A stretch of DNA of 6,922 bases from Candidatus Roizmanbacteria bacterium (GTDB taxonomy: Bacteria; Patescibacteriota; Microgenomatia; UBA1406; GWC2-37-13). Positions within the stretch are counted from its first letter, which is position 1; each line of letters opens with the position of its first letter. Under the pieces are notes generated by a model, which was not told where the DNA came from, ran no database searches, and saw only the letters and a list, made by a program, of their open reading frames with translations. The translations under genes were made by a program, and so were the position numbers. Shown here piece after piece: positions 1 to 5,696 of this stretch. Location: positions 1 through 6,922 of the forward strand of contig JAPLYR010000085.1 of the NCBI GenBank assembly GCA_026395455.1, given 5' to 3'.

Positions 1-33
1 CTCAAATGAAGAATAGTATTTGTGTAGAAGTAT

Positions 34-237
34 TCATGCAAAAAGACCTGCTAATCCTAATTCTTGAACTTTTTTTTGAATCAAAATAAAAAGAAGGATA
101 GCCATAATGATAAGAGTGATCGTGATTAAACCGAAGAAAACTGCATTTATATCAAATGACTCATTTGAAGCGTCTTTCTTGGCATCGTTTTTTGTACGAA
201 AAGCAACAACATCTAGTGGTGTAAAATTCTGATTCAT
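34..237 (-). CDS. Small single-pass membrane protein, 67 aa, function unknown
   Basis: I do not recognise a family. The N-terminal 30 residues are polar (K16, K20, K21, several Asp/Asn/Ser). One strongly hydrophobic helix follows at about residues 31-53, then K55-K56 and a short tail ending GLAGLFA. There is no cleavage-like motif after the helix, so it is probably a membrane anchor rather than a cleaved signal peptide; orientation is unclear. The gene lies 14 nt downstream of the Clp ATPase stop on the same strand, so it may be co-transcribed. However, the element TGATACAAT, whose first three bases are the Clp stop codon, looks like an extended -10 ending 8 nt before this ATG, so it may also have its own promoter. 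No Shine-Dalgarno sequence is visible. Real coding is supported by the open frame, the clear transmembrane segment and the tight spacing. Confidence 0.65.
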   Translation of the reverse strand: MNQNFTPLDVVAFRTKNDAKKDASNESFDINAVFFGLITITLIIMAILLFILIQKKVQELGLAGLFA

Positions 238-245
238 ACAGTTTT

Positions 246-254
246 ATTGTATCA
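246..254 (-). promoter_or_regulatory. Extended -10 promoter element before the 67-aa gene
   Basis: On the minus strand the sequence reads TGATACAAT: an extended -10 TG dinucleotide, one base, then TACAAT (5 of 6 matches to TATAAT). The TGA is also the stop codon of the upstream Clp gene. Eight bases separate it from the ATG at 237, which would place transcription start within a base or two of the start codon. No good -35 is visible, as is usual for extended -10 promoters. Inference from sequence only. Confidence 0.45.
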
Positions 255-737
255 CTTCTGCGGTTGTAATCCATCAGGTGTTGGAAGAGGTTGCTCTTTT
301 GGAATCTGAGTTTCCGTTGGTGGTTTTTGTTCCTCTTTTTGTACTGGTGGTGTTACAGGCGCATCAATGTCAAACTGCTCTTGAACTTTGCTTGATCCAC
401 ATGATGAACAGATAATTGTTGCATTTGGCACAACTTCAGTGGTGAAGCGTGCTGCACACAAATTACATAAATATTTCTTTCCTTGTTTTTGTTCTTTTTT
501 CTCTAAGAGTGTCGCTTTTTGAATGTTGAATACAAATTGCTGCCCATCAAAGTCAACAACAACCTCATCTCCTGGGTTTGCTTTTTTCTCAATGATAAGG
601 CTCGATATTGGATTTTCAACTATGCGTTGAATTGCACGACGCAATGGTCTTGCTCCAAAAACCGGATCAAAGCCTGTTCTTGCAATTTCTTTGATAGCTG
701 TTTCAGTATAGGCAAAACCCATATCTTGATCTTCCAT
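252..737 (-). CDS. clpC: C-terminal part of the ClpC-type ATPase (separated by a frame break), with zinc ribbon
   Basis: This 161-residue frame carries the true C-terminus of the ClpC-like protein that starts at 4009. Family sequence in this frame begins earlier, near 764 (reading I-Q-L-K-G-V-Q-K-A before M1), so the ATG at 737 is probably internal and not a genuine start. Residues 1-70 are the D2 small (C-terminal) domain: [17 protein letters not shown] at about 22-38 holds the sensor-2 arginine (GAR, R30), followed by ENPIS and the usual closing beta strands (DEVVVDFDG). Residues 89-118 form a C-x2-C-x15-C-x2-C zinc ribbon (C91, C94, C110, C113), which standard ClpC does not have. Residues about 125-161 are a Pro/Gln/Glu-rich disordered tail. 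An AAAGGTG sequence about 11 nt upstream of the ATG could allow internal initiation and a separately made C-terminal piece, but this is weak. Best treated as one gene with 620-4009. Confidence 0.8.
   Translation of the reverse strand: MEDQDMGFAYTETAIKEIARTGFDPVFGARPLRRAIQRIVENPISSLIIEKKANPGDEVVVDFDGQQFVFNIQKATLLEKKEQKQGKKYLCNLCAARFTTEVVPNATIICSSCGSSKVQEQFDIDAPVTPPVQKEEQKPPTETQIPKEQPLPTPDGLQPQK
384..473 (-). other. C-terminal zinc-ribbon domain of the Clp ATPase
   Basis: The residues [10 protein letters not shown], then [14 protein letters not shown], give two C-x2-C knuckles 15 residues apart, a treble-clef or rubredoxin-like zinc ribbon. It follows the end of the D2 small domain through a Lys/Glu/Gln-rich linker. 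In Firmicutes the ClpC adaptor McsA brings zinc-binding Cys motifs in trans; here a zinc ribbon is fused in cis. A role in substrate or adaptor binding is inference. Confidence 0.7.
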
Positions 738-3700
738 CGCTTTTTGGACACCTTTAAGTTGTATTTTTCAAGCTCTGGACGGAAAAATTTGAGCATTTCA
801 TTCATTACCTTTTCTTTGAGCGATGCAAACTTCTTTTTATATACTTCTTCATCTATCTTATGTTTTTCTTCTACATGTTGATCAAGTGGTAAGTCTGCTC
901 CAAAATACTCATTGATGGACTTTGTTTTCCATTGCATTTCACCTTGTGTTTTTGTCCACACAGTTCCTCCTACTGCTACAACTTCAACTCCAGATGGTGA
1001 AAACGTGTGAATATCCCAATATGCAATTGGTAACTGACCTTTGTCTGCGGTCTGGTCAACGAGATAGTCTCTTAAAAATCCAGTTTGCCAATCATTTGTA
1101 TTAAGCTTTCTTCTCCAGTAACGATCTTTATAGGTGACAATTTCTTGCTCATCTGGACTAAATGCGTGGGTCTTCAATGCTGCTGTTGGAAGTTGCTCAT
1201 CTGGCGCATCTGGAAGTGCATTTATGACAACTCCTTCTTTAAAGTAGGTTATAAGATTTGAGTGTTCCCATGTTTTTGCAGTTGTAGAGGTCTTAAAGAA
1301 CACCTCTCCTGCTTTTGTTATCATCTCAACACCTGTTGAAGACATTGCGTGCGTATCAAATCCATGCATTGGGAGTTCTACTTTTTCTGGAGGAGGTGGT
1401 ACTTCCCCTTCAACCACCTTCACTGGCATTGGTTTTACCTCCTGCCCTGCAAAATAATCAAGTAGCATTTTTTCAGCCCATTTCCCAGTAGCTTCTTTTT
1501 CAAGAATTTTACTTCCTATTGTTACTATTTCTCTTCCTCTTGGTGAGAAAGTGTATGAAGTTATGGTTGGTGGTTCTTCAATTTCTACTTTTCCACCCTT
1601 CATTAACTCTTCCTGGATTATTTTTGATCCTAAGTTTGAGGTACAAATAACAACAACGTTTTTAAACGATACTACATGTCCCTTATTATCAGTAAGTCGA
1701 CCATCGTCAAGTATCTGTAAGAGAATATTAAAAATATCTGGATGCGCTTTTTCTACCTCATCAAAAAGGACTACTGAATATGGCTTTCTTCTTACGGCTT
1801 CTGTCAACTTTCCACCCTCTTCATATCCTACATATCCAGGAGGTGCACCAAGAAGTTTAGCAACTTCGTGTTTTTCCATATATTCGGTCATGTCAAAACG
1901 AATCATCGAATCTTCACTTCCGAATAAAATATCTGCCAATGTTTTAGCAAGTTCAGTTTTACCGGTACCTGTTGGACCCATGAAAATAAATGATCCAATT
2001 GGTCGTCCTGCAGATTTAAGCCCAGCTCTTCCTCGTCTTACAGCTTGTGCAACCGCACTTACCGCTTCTTCTTGTCCAATAAGGCGCTGATGCATGATAT
2101 CTTCAAGTCGTGCAAGTTTATCTGTTTCGCTTCCTGCAATTTTGTTAACAGGAATTCCTGTCCAACGGGATACAATATCTTTTATCATCGCAACAGTAAC
2201 AGCTGTTGTTGTTTGGGCTTTTTTTGTATTAAATTCATCCTTTTTCTGATTTAAATCTGCCTCAATATCTGAAAGTTTTGATTTGATAATACGTACACGA
2301 ACATTATCGCCCGATTTTGTTGATTCAATACTTTCCTGTTGTAATTGTTTAATACGTTCTTCAATGGACTTTATTTCTTCAGGGAGCGAAATAAGGGGAA
2401 GACGTACAGCTGATGCAGATTCATCAATTAAATCGATTGCCTTGTCTGGTAAAAATCGTTCACCGACATATCTCTTTGACAATCGAACTGCGGCTTCAAC
2501 TGCATCATCTGGAATCTGTACGCGGTGGAATGCTTCATATTTACCTTTTAATGCCTTCAACATTTTAATTGCTTGCTCTTCAGTTGGCTCAGGAACAACA
2601 ACTGGTTGAAATCTTCTTTCAAGTGCTGGATCTTTTTCAATATATTTTCTATATTCAGTTAATGTGGTTGCTCCAATAAGTTGCATTTCACCTCTAGACA
2701 ATGCAGGCTTCAATAAATTTCCTGCGTCGCCTGATCCTTCTCCACCTGCAACAATATTGTGTATTTCATCAATAAAAAGAATTATTTGTCCCTTACTTGC
2801 TTTTACTTCGTCAATTACGCTCTTCATACGCTCTTCAAACTCACCCTTATGTGATGCTCCTGCCATAACACTCATTAAATCTAATCCAAGAATTCTCTTA
2901 TTTAACAGTGGTTCTGGCACTTGTTTATTGACAATTTGTTGTGCAAGCCCTTCAATGATTGCGGTCTTTCCAACTCCCGCTTCTCCAACCATTGCTGGAT
3001 TATTTTTACTTCTTCGAGAAAGAATATGAATAACTCGTTCAATAACTTGTGATCTTTCAATCACAGGATCAAGAAGTCCTTGTGCAGCACGCGCAGTAAT
3101 ATCAATTGTGAATTGTTCAAGTGAACTTTTTTTCTTTTCTGCTTCTTTTTGATCGGTCAATAGCCCTTCTTTATTTCCAGTAATTTTTTTATTAAGCTCT
3201 TCTTTTTTTAATCCAAGTTTTGCAAGTGCTCGTGCGCCAATTCCTTCTCCTTCTTCATATAGTGCAAATAAAATATGTTCCGGTGAAATAAATTCAAATC
3301 CAAGCTTACGGGCAATGACAAGCGAGTTATCAATAATTCTCTTAAGTCGAGGTGACATTTGAGGAGGAACTGCTTTTGGTTGTTCTCTCTTGTAGGTCTG
3401 CGCAAGTTCTGCCTCAATTTGTTGAGGTTGAACCTTCATTTCCATTAATAGTTTATATATCTCTCCATCTGCCAAGAGTCCATGAAGCATGTGTTCACTA
3501 TCTATAAATGCAGATCCCAATTCTTTTGCTTTTGCTTGTGCGGTTACAAATACTCTATTTGATCTTTGTGTCAAATGAGTCATCAGATCAAGATCTGTTC
3601 TCTTTTGAGTATTCATCGTGGAATTAAGTGAAGAACCAAGTGGTTTAGTGGCGTCACCTGGTTTTACAGATTGAACTGGTTGACCAGCAACTGGTGCTAC

Positions 3701-4009
3701 TGGTTGTTGTGGAACAGTATTTTTATTTTGTGGAGCATTTGGAGTTCCTACTGGTTGTTGAGTTTGTAATAACTGTTGAATCCTTTGTTGTTCTGGTGAT
3801 AACACCTTTTGTGGAGGTGCTCCAATGCCATTATATGCCTGTCCTCCTTGTGGGTTTCCAATCCCGTTATATGCGCCTGTTTGGGGCTGTGTGACAACTT
3901 GTTGTTGTGTTACGACTCCTGGTTGTTGAGGAACACCTGGAACCGGTGAAGTTGTAGATGGACTTGCATTCGAGTTGTTATTTTTTATAAAATCAAAAAA
4001 GCCAGACAT
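620..4009 (-). CDS. clpC: ClpC-type AAA+ unfoldase with N-terminal extension and repeat insertion in D2; frame broken near the C-terminus
   Basis: This is a Hsp100/Clp double-ring unfoldase that should form ATP-driven hexamers in the cytoplasm. Residues 1-135 are a Gln/Pro/Asn-rich extension. About 140-275 is a Clp_N double repeat ([19 protein letters not shown]). D1 has Walker A GEAGVGKT 342-349, Walker B LFIDE 411-415, GATT 446-449 and ERRF 464-467 with arginine fingers. About 541-600 is a short coiled-coil middle domain of ClpC length, not the long ClpB type. D2 has Walker A GPTGTGKT 678-685, pore loop GYVG 725-728, Walker B VVLFDE 746-751 and sensor 1 TSN 790-792. About 250 extra residues follow (804-1054) before KFFRPE 1074-1079. 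After K1082 the frame is wrong: residues 1083-1129 are not Clp-like, and the family sequence continues in the frame of 252-737. The start at 4009 is supported by a near-consensus promoter ending 6 nt upstream. ClpC rather than ClpB is favoured by the short middle domain; protease partnership is not shown here. Confidence 0.93.
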   Translation of the reverse strand: MSGFFDFIKNNNSNASPSTTSPVPGVPQQPGVVTQQQVVTQPQTGAYNGIGNPQGGQAYNGIGAPPQKVLSPEQQRIQQLLQTQQPVGTPNAPQNKNTVPQQPVAPVAGQPVQSVKPGDATKPLGSSLNSTMNTQKRTDLDLMTHLTQRSNRVFVTAQAKAKELGSAFIDSEHMLHGLLADGEIYKLLMEMKVQPQQIEAELAQTYKREQPKAVPPQMSPRLKRIIDNSLVIARKLGFEFISPEHILFALYEEGEGIGARALAKLGLKKEELNKKITGNKEGLLTDQKEAEKKKSSLEQFTIDITARAAQGLLDPVIERSQVIERVIHILSRRSKNNPAMVGEAGVGKTAIIEGLAQQIVNKQVPEPLLNKRILGLDLMSVMAGASHKGEFEERMKSVIDEVKASKGQIILFIDEIHNIVAGGEGSGDAGNLLKPALSRGEMQLIGATTLTEYRKYIEKDPALERRFQPVVVPEPTEEQAIKMLKALKGKYEAFHRVQIPDDAVEAAVRLSKRYVGERFLPDKAIDLIDESASAVRLPLISLPEEIKSIEERIKQLQQESIESTKSGDNVRVRIIKSKLSDIEADLNQKKDEFNTKKAQTTTAVTVAMIKDIVSRWTGIPVNKIAGSETDKLARLEDIMHQRLIGQEEAVSAVAQAVRRGRAGLKSAGRPIGSFIFMGPTGTGKTELAKTLADILFGSEDSMIRFDMTEYMEKHEVAKLLGAPPGYVGYEEGGKLTEAVRRKPYSVVLFDEVEKAHPDIFNILLQILDDGRLTDNKGHVVSFKNVVVICTSNLGSKIIQEELMKGGKVEIEEPPTITSYTFSPRGREIVTIGSKILEKEATGKWAEKMLLDYFAGQEVKPMPVKVVEGEVPPPPEKVELPMHGFDTHAMSSTGVEMITKAGEVFFKTSTTAKTWEHSNLITYFKEGVVINALPDAPDEQLPTAALKTHAFSPDEQEIVTYKDRYWRRKLNTNDWQTGFLRDYLVDQTADKGQLPIAYWDIHTFSPSGVEVVAVGGTVWTKTQGEMQWKTKSINEYFGADLPLDQHVEEKHKIDEEVYKKKFASLKEKVMNEMLKFFRPELEKYNLKVSKKRWKIKIWVLPILKQLSKKLQEQALIRFLEQDHCVVQFNA
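764..768 (-). other. Frame break at an A5 run plus loss of the D2 FLNRID segment
   Basis: In the coding sense the gene reads FFRPELEK and then shifts by -1 at G-AAAAA-T. One extra A would give [13 protein letters not shown] and rejoin the C-terminal frame, and IQL fits the family helix. Even in the repaired frame, FRPE is followed directly by LEKIQL, whereas ClpC/ClpB have about 20-25 further residues (FLNRIDE-IIVF-xxL...). A single deletion of non-triplet length would explain both defects. The upstream frame stays open to 620 and the downstream frame is open from a TGA at 768-770, so a -1 slip anywhere in 620-767 would fuse them. A second A5 run lies at 741-745. Confidence 0.8.
899..1567 (-). 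repeat. Four divergent protein repeats inserted in the D2 domain of the Clp ATPase
   Basis: Four repeats of about 39-46 residues lie in the D2 insertion: residues 815-856 (nt 1442-1567), 881-926 (1232-1369), 945-983 (1061-1177) and 998-1037 (899-1018). A common pattern is T-H-(T/A)-F-S-P-x-G-x-E-(I/V)-V-T, then a hydrophobic strand, W, and (D/E/T)-Y-F. Spacing is very regular. From the F/M position (821, 889, 950, 1003) to the conserved E is always 6 residues. From F/M to W (844, 914, 974, 1027) is 23-25, and from W to Y (852, 922, 982, 1035) is exactly 8 in all four. Pro/Glu-rich linkers join them. F-S-P-x-G resembles WD40/TolB-like beta-propeller blades, but I cannot assign a family. The DNA itself is not visibly repetitive, so the duplication is old. 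Confidence 0.75.
3821..3874 (-). repeat. AYNGIG direct repeat in the disordered N-terminal extension of the Clp ATPase
   Basis: Residues 46-51 and 58-63 both read AYNGIG, separated by NPQGGQ, and are encoded by similar but not identical DNA. They lie in a Gln/Pro/Gly-rich stretch that is probably disordered. They may be short binding motifs or simple low-complexity duplication; there is no evidence for either. Confidence 0.6.
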
Positions 4010-4015
4010 AAATTC

Positions 4016-4044
4016 ATTATGATGAATAAAATGTCTGTTGTCAA
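4016..4044 (-). promoter_or_regulatory. Near-consensus sigma70-type promoter of the Clp ATPase gene (predicted leaderless)
   Basis: On the minus strand there is TTGACA (4039-4044, perfect -35), a 17-bp spacer, and CATAAT (4016-4021, 5 of 6 matches to the -10). GAATTT then separates the -10 from the ATG at 4009. The expected transcription start, 6-7 nt after the -10, is the A of the start codon or its neighbour, so the mRNA should be leaderless. This also supports the long N-terminal extension as genuinely translated. The -35 lies in an 11-bp inverted repeat, TGTTG-T-CAACA (4036-4046), a possible operator. Confidence 0.7.
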
Positions 4045-4047
4045 CAA

Positions 4048-5193
4048 ATGATAAAAAAAATACTCCCTATTTCTATTTTTGTTCTCGTCCTCGTTTTTAT
4101 TATCCTTCTTGGTCTTCAAAATATGATTAATAAAAGTGGGTCTCAGGGCACCTCTAACATCACTCCCACCCTATTTCAAGGAAGACAGACAGGTGGCTCA
4201 GCTCCTCAAACTGGAAAATCATATTCAACATCAGTAAAACAACTCACTTCTCAAGAACTTCAAAAAAAACTTCCTATTATTGCTCCAGATTTTACACTCG
4301 ACTATTCCAATAGGCTCCAAAAATATGTCGCAACTGTCGCAGATGAAGAGGCAACAAATTCATTTAATGATTGGATTGATCAAAATCCAAGTTATGGCGA
4401 TGAGCTACAAGCACAAAATATTATCGTCGCACAACAATCGGTACAAGAACTCAACGACGCACTTGATGTTGCAGATAAAAATAAGATGACACCAGAAAAA
4501 AAAGCGGTAGATGATGCAAAGAAATTTACATCACTCTTAAATACAATTGTCAATCTTCCCCAAATATTATTACAATCTTCCTCTTTAATGAATGATTCGC
4601 CTACTCCTACCAAATCACCTGTAGAGCCTACTCCAAAAAAACAGACTTCGAATCCAACTCCAAGTAAATCATATACTTATTATTCACAATGTAGCGGTCC
4701 TTATGACTCCAATCCACTCCCAAATGGATGCACCGTATGTGAAGCTGGATGTGGCCCAACAAGCGTTGCCATGATCCTCTCCTCATATATCGATAAGTCT
4801 CTCACACCTCCAAAAACAATAGAAATGATGGATAAAGCAGGAGTACGAATTGGTTGCTATGGCTCCTATATTTCCGAAATATATTCATATTTACGCAATC
4901 GCGGAGATTTAAAAGTTTCAGACTTTATTATTCCTTCAGAAAAAGGTCTGACTGCAAAAGATGTTGCAAGAGACTTGCAAGGGTACACAAAATCTGGTTG
5001 GACTGTTTTTGTACTTGCGAATTTTAAAACAGATGGAGGTGGACATTACTTTTGGGTTACTGATGTAAATGATAGTGGAGATATTCTTGCTTATGATCCC
5101 TATTATGGAAAACAACAAACACCTCCAATCAATGAAAATAGATATACACCAGCCCCCTATTATCGTTATGCATTTGCTGTGAAAAAATCATAA
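4048..5193 (+). CDS. Membrane-anchored C39-like cysteine protease, 381 aa
   Basis: The N-terminus has K3-K4 followed by a hydrophobic helix at about 5-23, a signal anchor that places the rest outside the membrane. Residues 75-117 form a small domain ([12 protein letters not shown] ... [12 protein letters not shown]) that recurs in the next gene. A helical region (120-180) and a Pro/Thr/Ser/Lys linker (184-208) precede the C-terminal protease domain (about 209-381). This domain has the layout of the Peptidase_C39-like papain fold: oxyanion-hole Gln in YYSQ (Q214), nucleophile in [10 protein letters not shown] (C235), His in [10 protein letters not shown] (H333) and Asp in AYDPYYG (D350). All expected catalytic residues are present. 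Additional cysteines C215, C228, C231 and C270 suggest disulfides, which fits an extracytoplasmic location. It may cut peptides, or cell-wall peptide stems as some secreted papain-like enzymes do; the substrate is unknown. The start is the only good in-frame Met before the helix; no Shine-Dalgarno sequence is visible. It overlaps the next gene by one base, so the two should be co-translated. Confidence 0.85.
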   Translation: MIKKILPISIFVLVLVFIILLGLQNMINKSGSQGTSNITPTLFQGRQTGGSAPQTGKSYSTSVKQLTSQELQKKLPIIAPDFTLDYSNRLQKYVATVADEEATNSFNDWIDQNPSYGDELQAQNIIVAQQSVQELNDALDVADKNKMTPEKKAVDDAKKFTSLLNTIVNLPQILLQSSSLMNDSPTPTKSPVEPTPKKQTSNPTPSKSYTYYSQCSGPYDSNPLPNGCTVCEAGCGPTSVAMILSSYIDKSLTPPKTIEMMDKAGVRIGCYGSYISEIYSYLRNRGDLKVSDFIIPSEKGLTAKDVARDLQGYTKSGWTVFVLANFKTDGGGHYFWVTDVNDSGDILAYDPYYGKQQTPPINENRYTPAPYYRYAFAVKKS

Positions 5194-5636
5194 TGTCAAA
5201 ATCTGCAATAAAATTTTATGTAATTCCAGGAGTCATTGCACTTTTAATAATAATAGTTCTTCTACTTATTCCTATAAATAATAAAAAAACTGAAGTAAAT
5301 AATTCTCCAATCCCAACAATAGGTATCACTTTGCCGACTAAAACTCTTATACCAGACACTACTATTCCTCCAACTCTTATCCCACCTCAGCCGTTTACAG
5401 GTGCAGAGATCAATCAAGAGCTTCCTCAAGATTTGAAGACTGTTGGAGAGCAAAAAACAGCACTACGAAGAATTACTCCCCTTACACTTGCATTTGGAAC
5501 GATCGAGTTTGACTACGTAAATGATATTTTTCTTGTACGACTTGCAAAACCAAATGATCAGAGTACTCAATTGTTTGTAATATGGAGGGAACAGAATTAT
5601 CCTGCACTCACAGACAATAAATTCATTTTTAATTAG
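5193..5636 (+). CDS. Membrane-anchored protein with Pro/Thr linker and a small domain shared with the upstream protease, 147 aa
   Basis: The start ATG shares its A with the upstream TAA (TAATG), typical of translational coupling. Residues about 8-28 form a hydrophobic signal anchor, followed by Asn/Lys and then a Pro/Thr/Ile-rich linker (about 33-68). The C-terminal domain (about 69-147) contains GTIEFDYVNDIFLVRL (102-117) and F128-x2-W131. It aligns without gaps over 16 residues with [16 protein letters not shown] (82-97) of the protease, and the F-x2-W follows in both. This looks like a small alpha/beta domain presented outside the membrane. The function is unknown; the context suggests an accessory component of the same envelope machine as the protease and the polytopic protein downstream. 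The protein ends at FIFN just after the domain, so it appears full length. Confidence 0.8.
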   Translation: MSKSAIKFYVIPGVIALLIIIVLLLIPINNKKTEVNNSPIPTIGITLPTKTLIPDTTIPPTLIPPQPFTGAEINQELPQDLKTVGEQKTALRRITPLTLAFGTIEFDYVNDIFLVRLAKPNDQSTQLFVIWREQNYPALTDNKFIFN

Positions 5637-5657
5637 TTTAAGATATCCTCATAACAT

Positions 5658-5690
5658 TAGACTTTACAGTCTATATAGACTTGTATACAA
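5658..5690 (+). promoter_or_regulatory. Palindrome cluster, probable operator, at the promoter of the polytopic membrane protein
   Basis: AGTCTATATAGACT (5668-5681) is a perfect 14-bp palindrome, and TTGTATACAA (5681-5690) is a perfect 10-bp palindrome sharing one base with it. A third TAGACT half-site lies at 5658-5663, so TAGACTT recurs as a direct repeat 18 bp apart (5658 and 5676), with the inverted copy AGTCTA (5668-5673) between. The 14-bp palindrome falls mostly in the -35/-10 spacer of the promoter below, a classic repressor position. The regulator is not identifiable. Confidence 0.5.
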
Positions 5691-5691
5691 T
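5664..5691 (+). promoter_or_regulatory. Promoter of the polytopic membrane protein gene (predicted leaderless)
   Basis: TTTACA (5664-5669, 5 of 6 matches to TTGACA), a 16-bp spacer, then TACAAT (5686-5691, 5 of 6 matches to TATAAT). Only GAATT separates the -10 from the ATG at 5697, so transcription should start at or beside the A of the start codon. The layout -AAT-GAATT(T)-ATG matches that of the Clp gene promoter. Confidence 0.55.
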
Positions 5692-5696
5692 GAATT

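Noticed and set aside
1..37. Another gene starting at the ATG overlapping the 67-aa stop (ATGA, 34-37, minus strand)
   Set aside because: That frame closes after 11 codons at TGA (2-4). A TACTAT element at 13-18 on the minus strand might be a -10 for a gene beyond the window, but nothing confirms it.
741..768. Programmed -1 frameshifting in the Clp gene
   Set aside because: There are two A5 runs, but neither is a canonical X-XXY-YYZ slippery heptamer, no clear downstream stimulatory hairpin was seen, and slippage would not restore the missing FLNRID segment. A deletion or sequence error is simpler.
519..881. Plus-strand open frame of 120 codons opposite the Clp gene
   Set aside because: It is the reverse complement of conserved Clp D2 small-domain sequence and shows Cys/Ser/Phe-rich composition with no recognisable domain. 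The same reasoning applies to the plus-strand frames at 922-1104, 1551-2090, 2045-2254, 2283-2609, 2664-3029 and 3694-3894.
3964..3991. Plus-strand promoter for the C39-like protease (TTGCAT-N16-TATAAA), or TATGAT at 4018-4023
   Set aside because: The -35 matches are poor and the -10 is easily found by chance in AT-rich DNA. A promoter for this gene must exist, but I cannot choose one.
4280..5453. Short frames inside the protease and the 147-aa gene (4280-4489 +, 4392-4613 -, 4936-5118 -, 5262-5453 -)
   Set aside because: All overlap strongly supported genes in other frames and have shadow-like composition.
5658..5681. Rho-independent terminator after the 147-aa gene
   Set aside because: TAGACT-TTAC-AGTCTA can form a 6-bp hairpin, but it is AT-rich and has no following T tract. 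The operator reading fits better.
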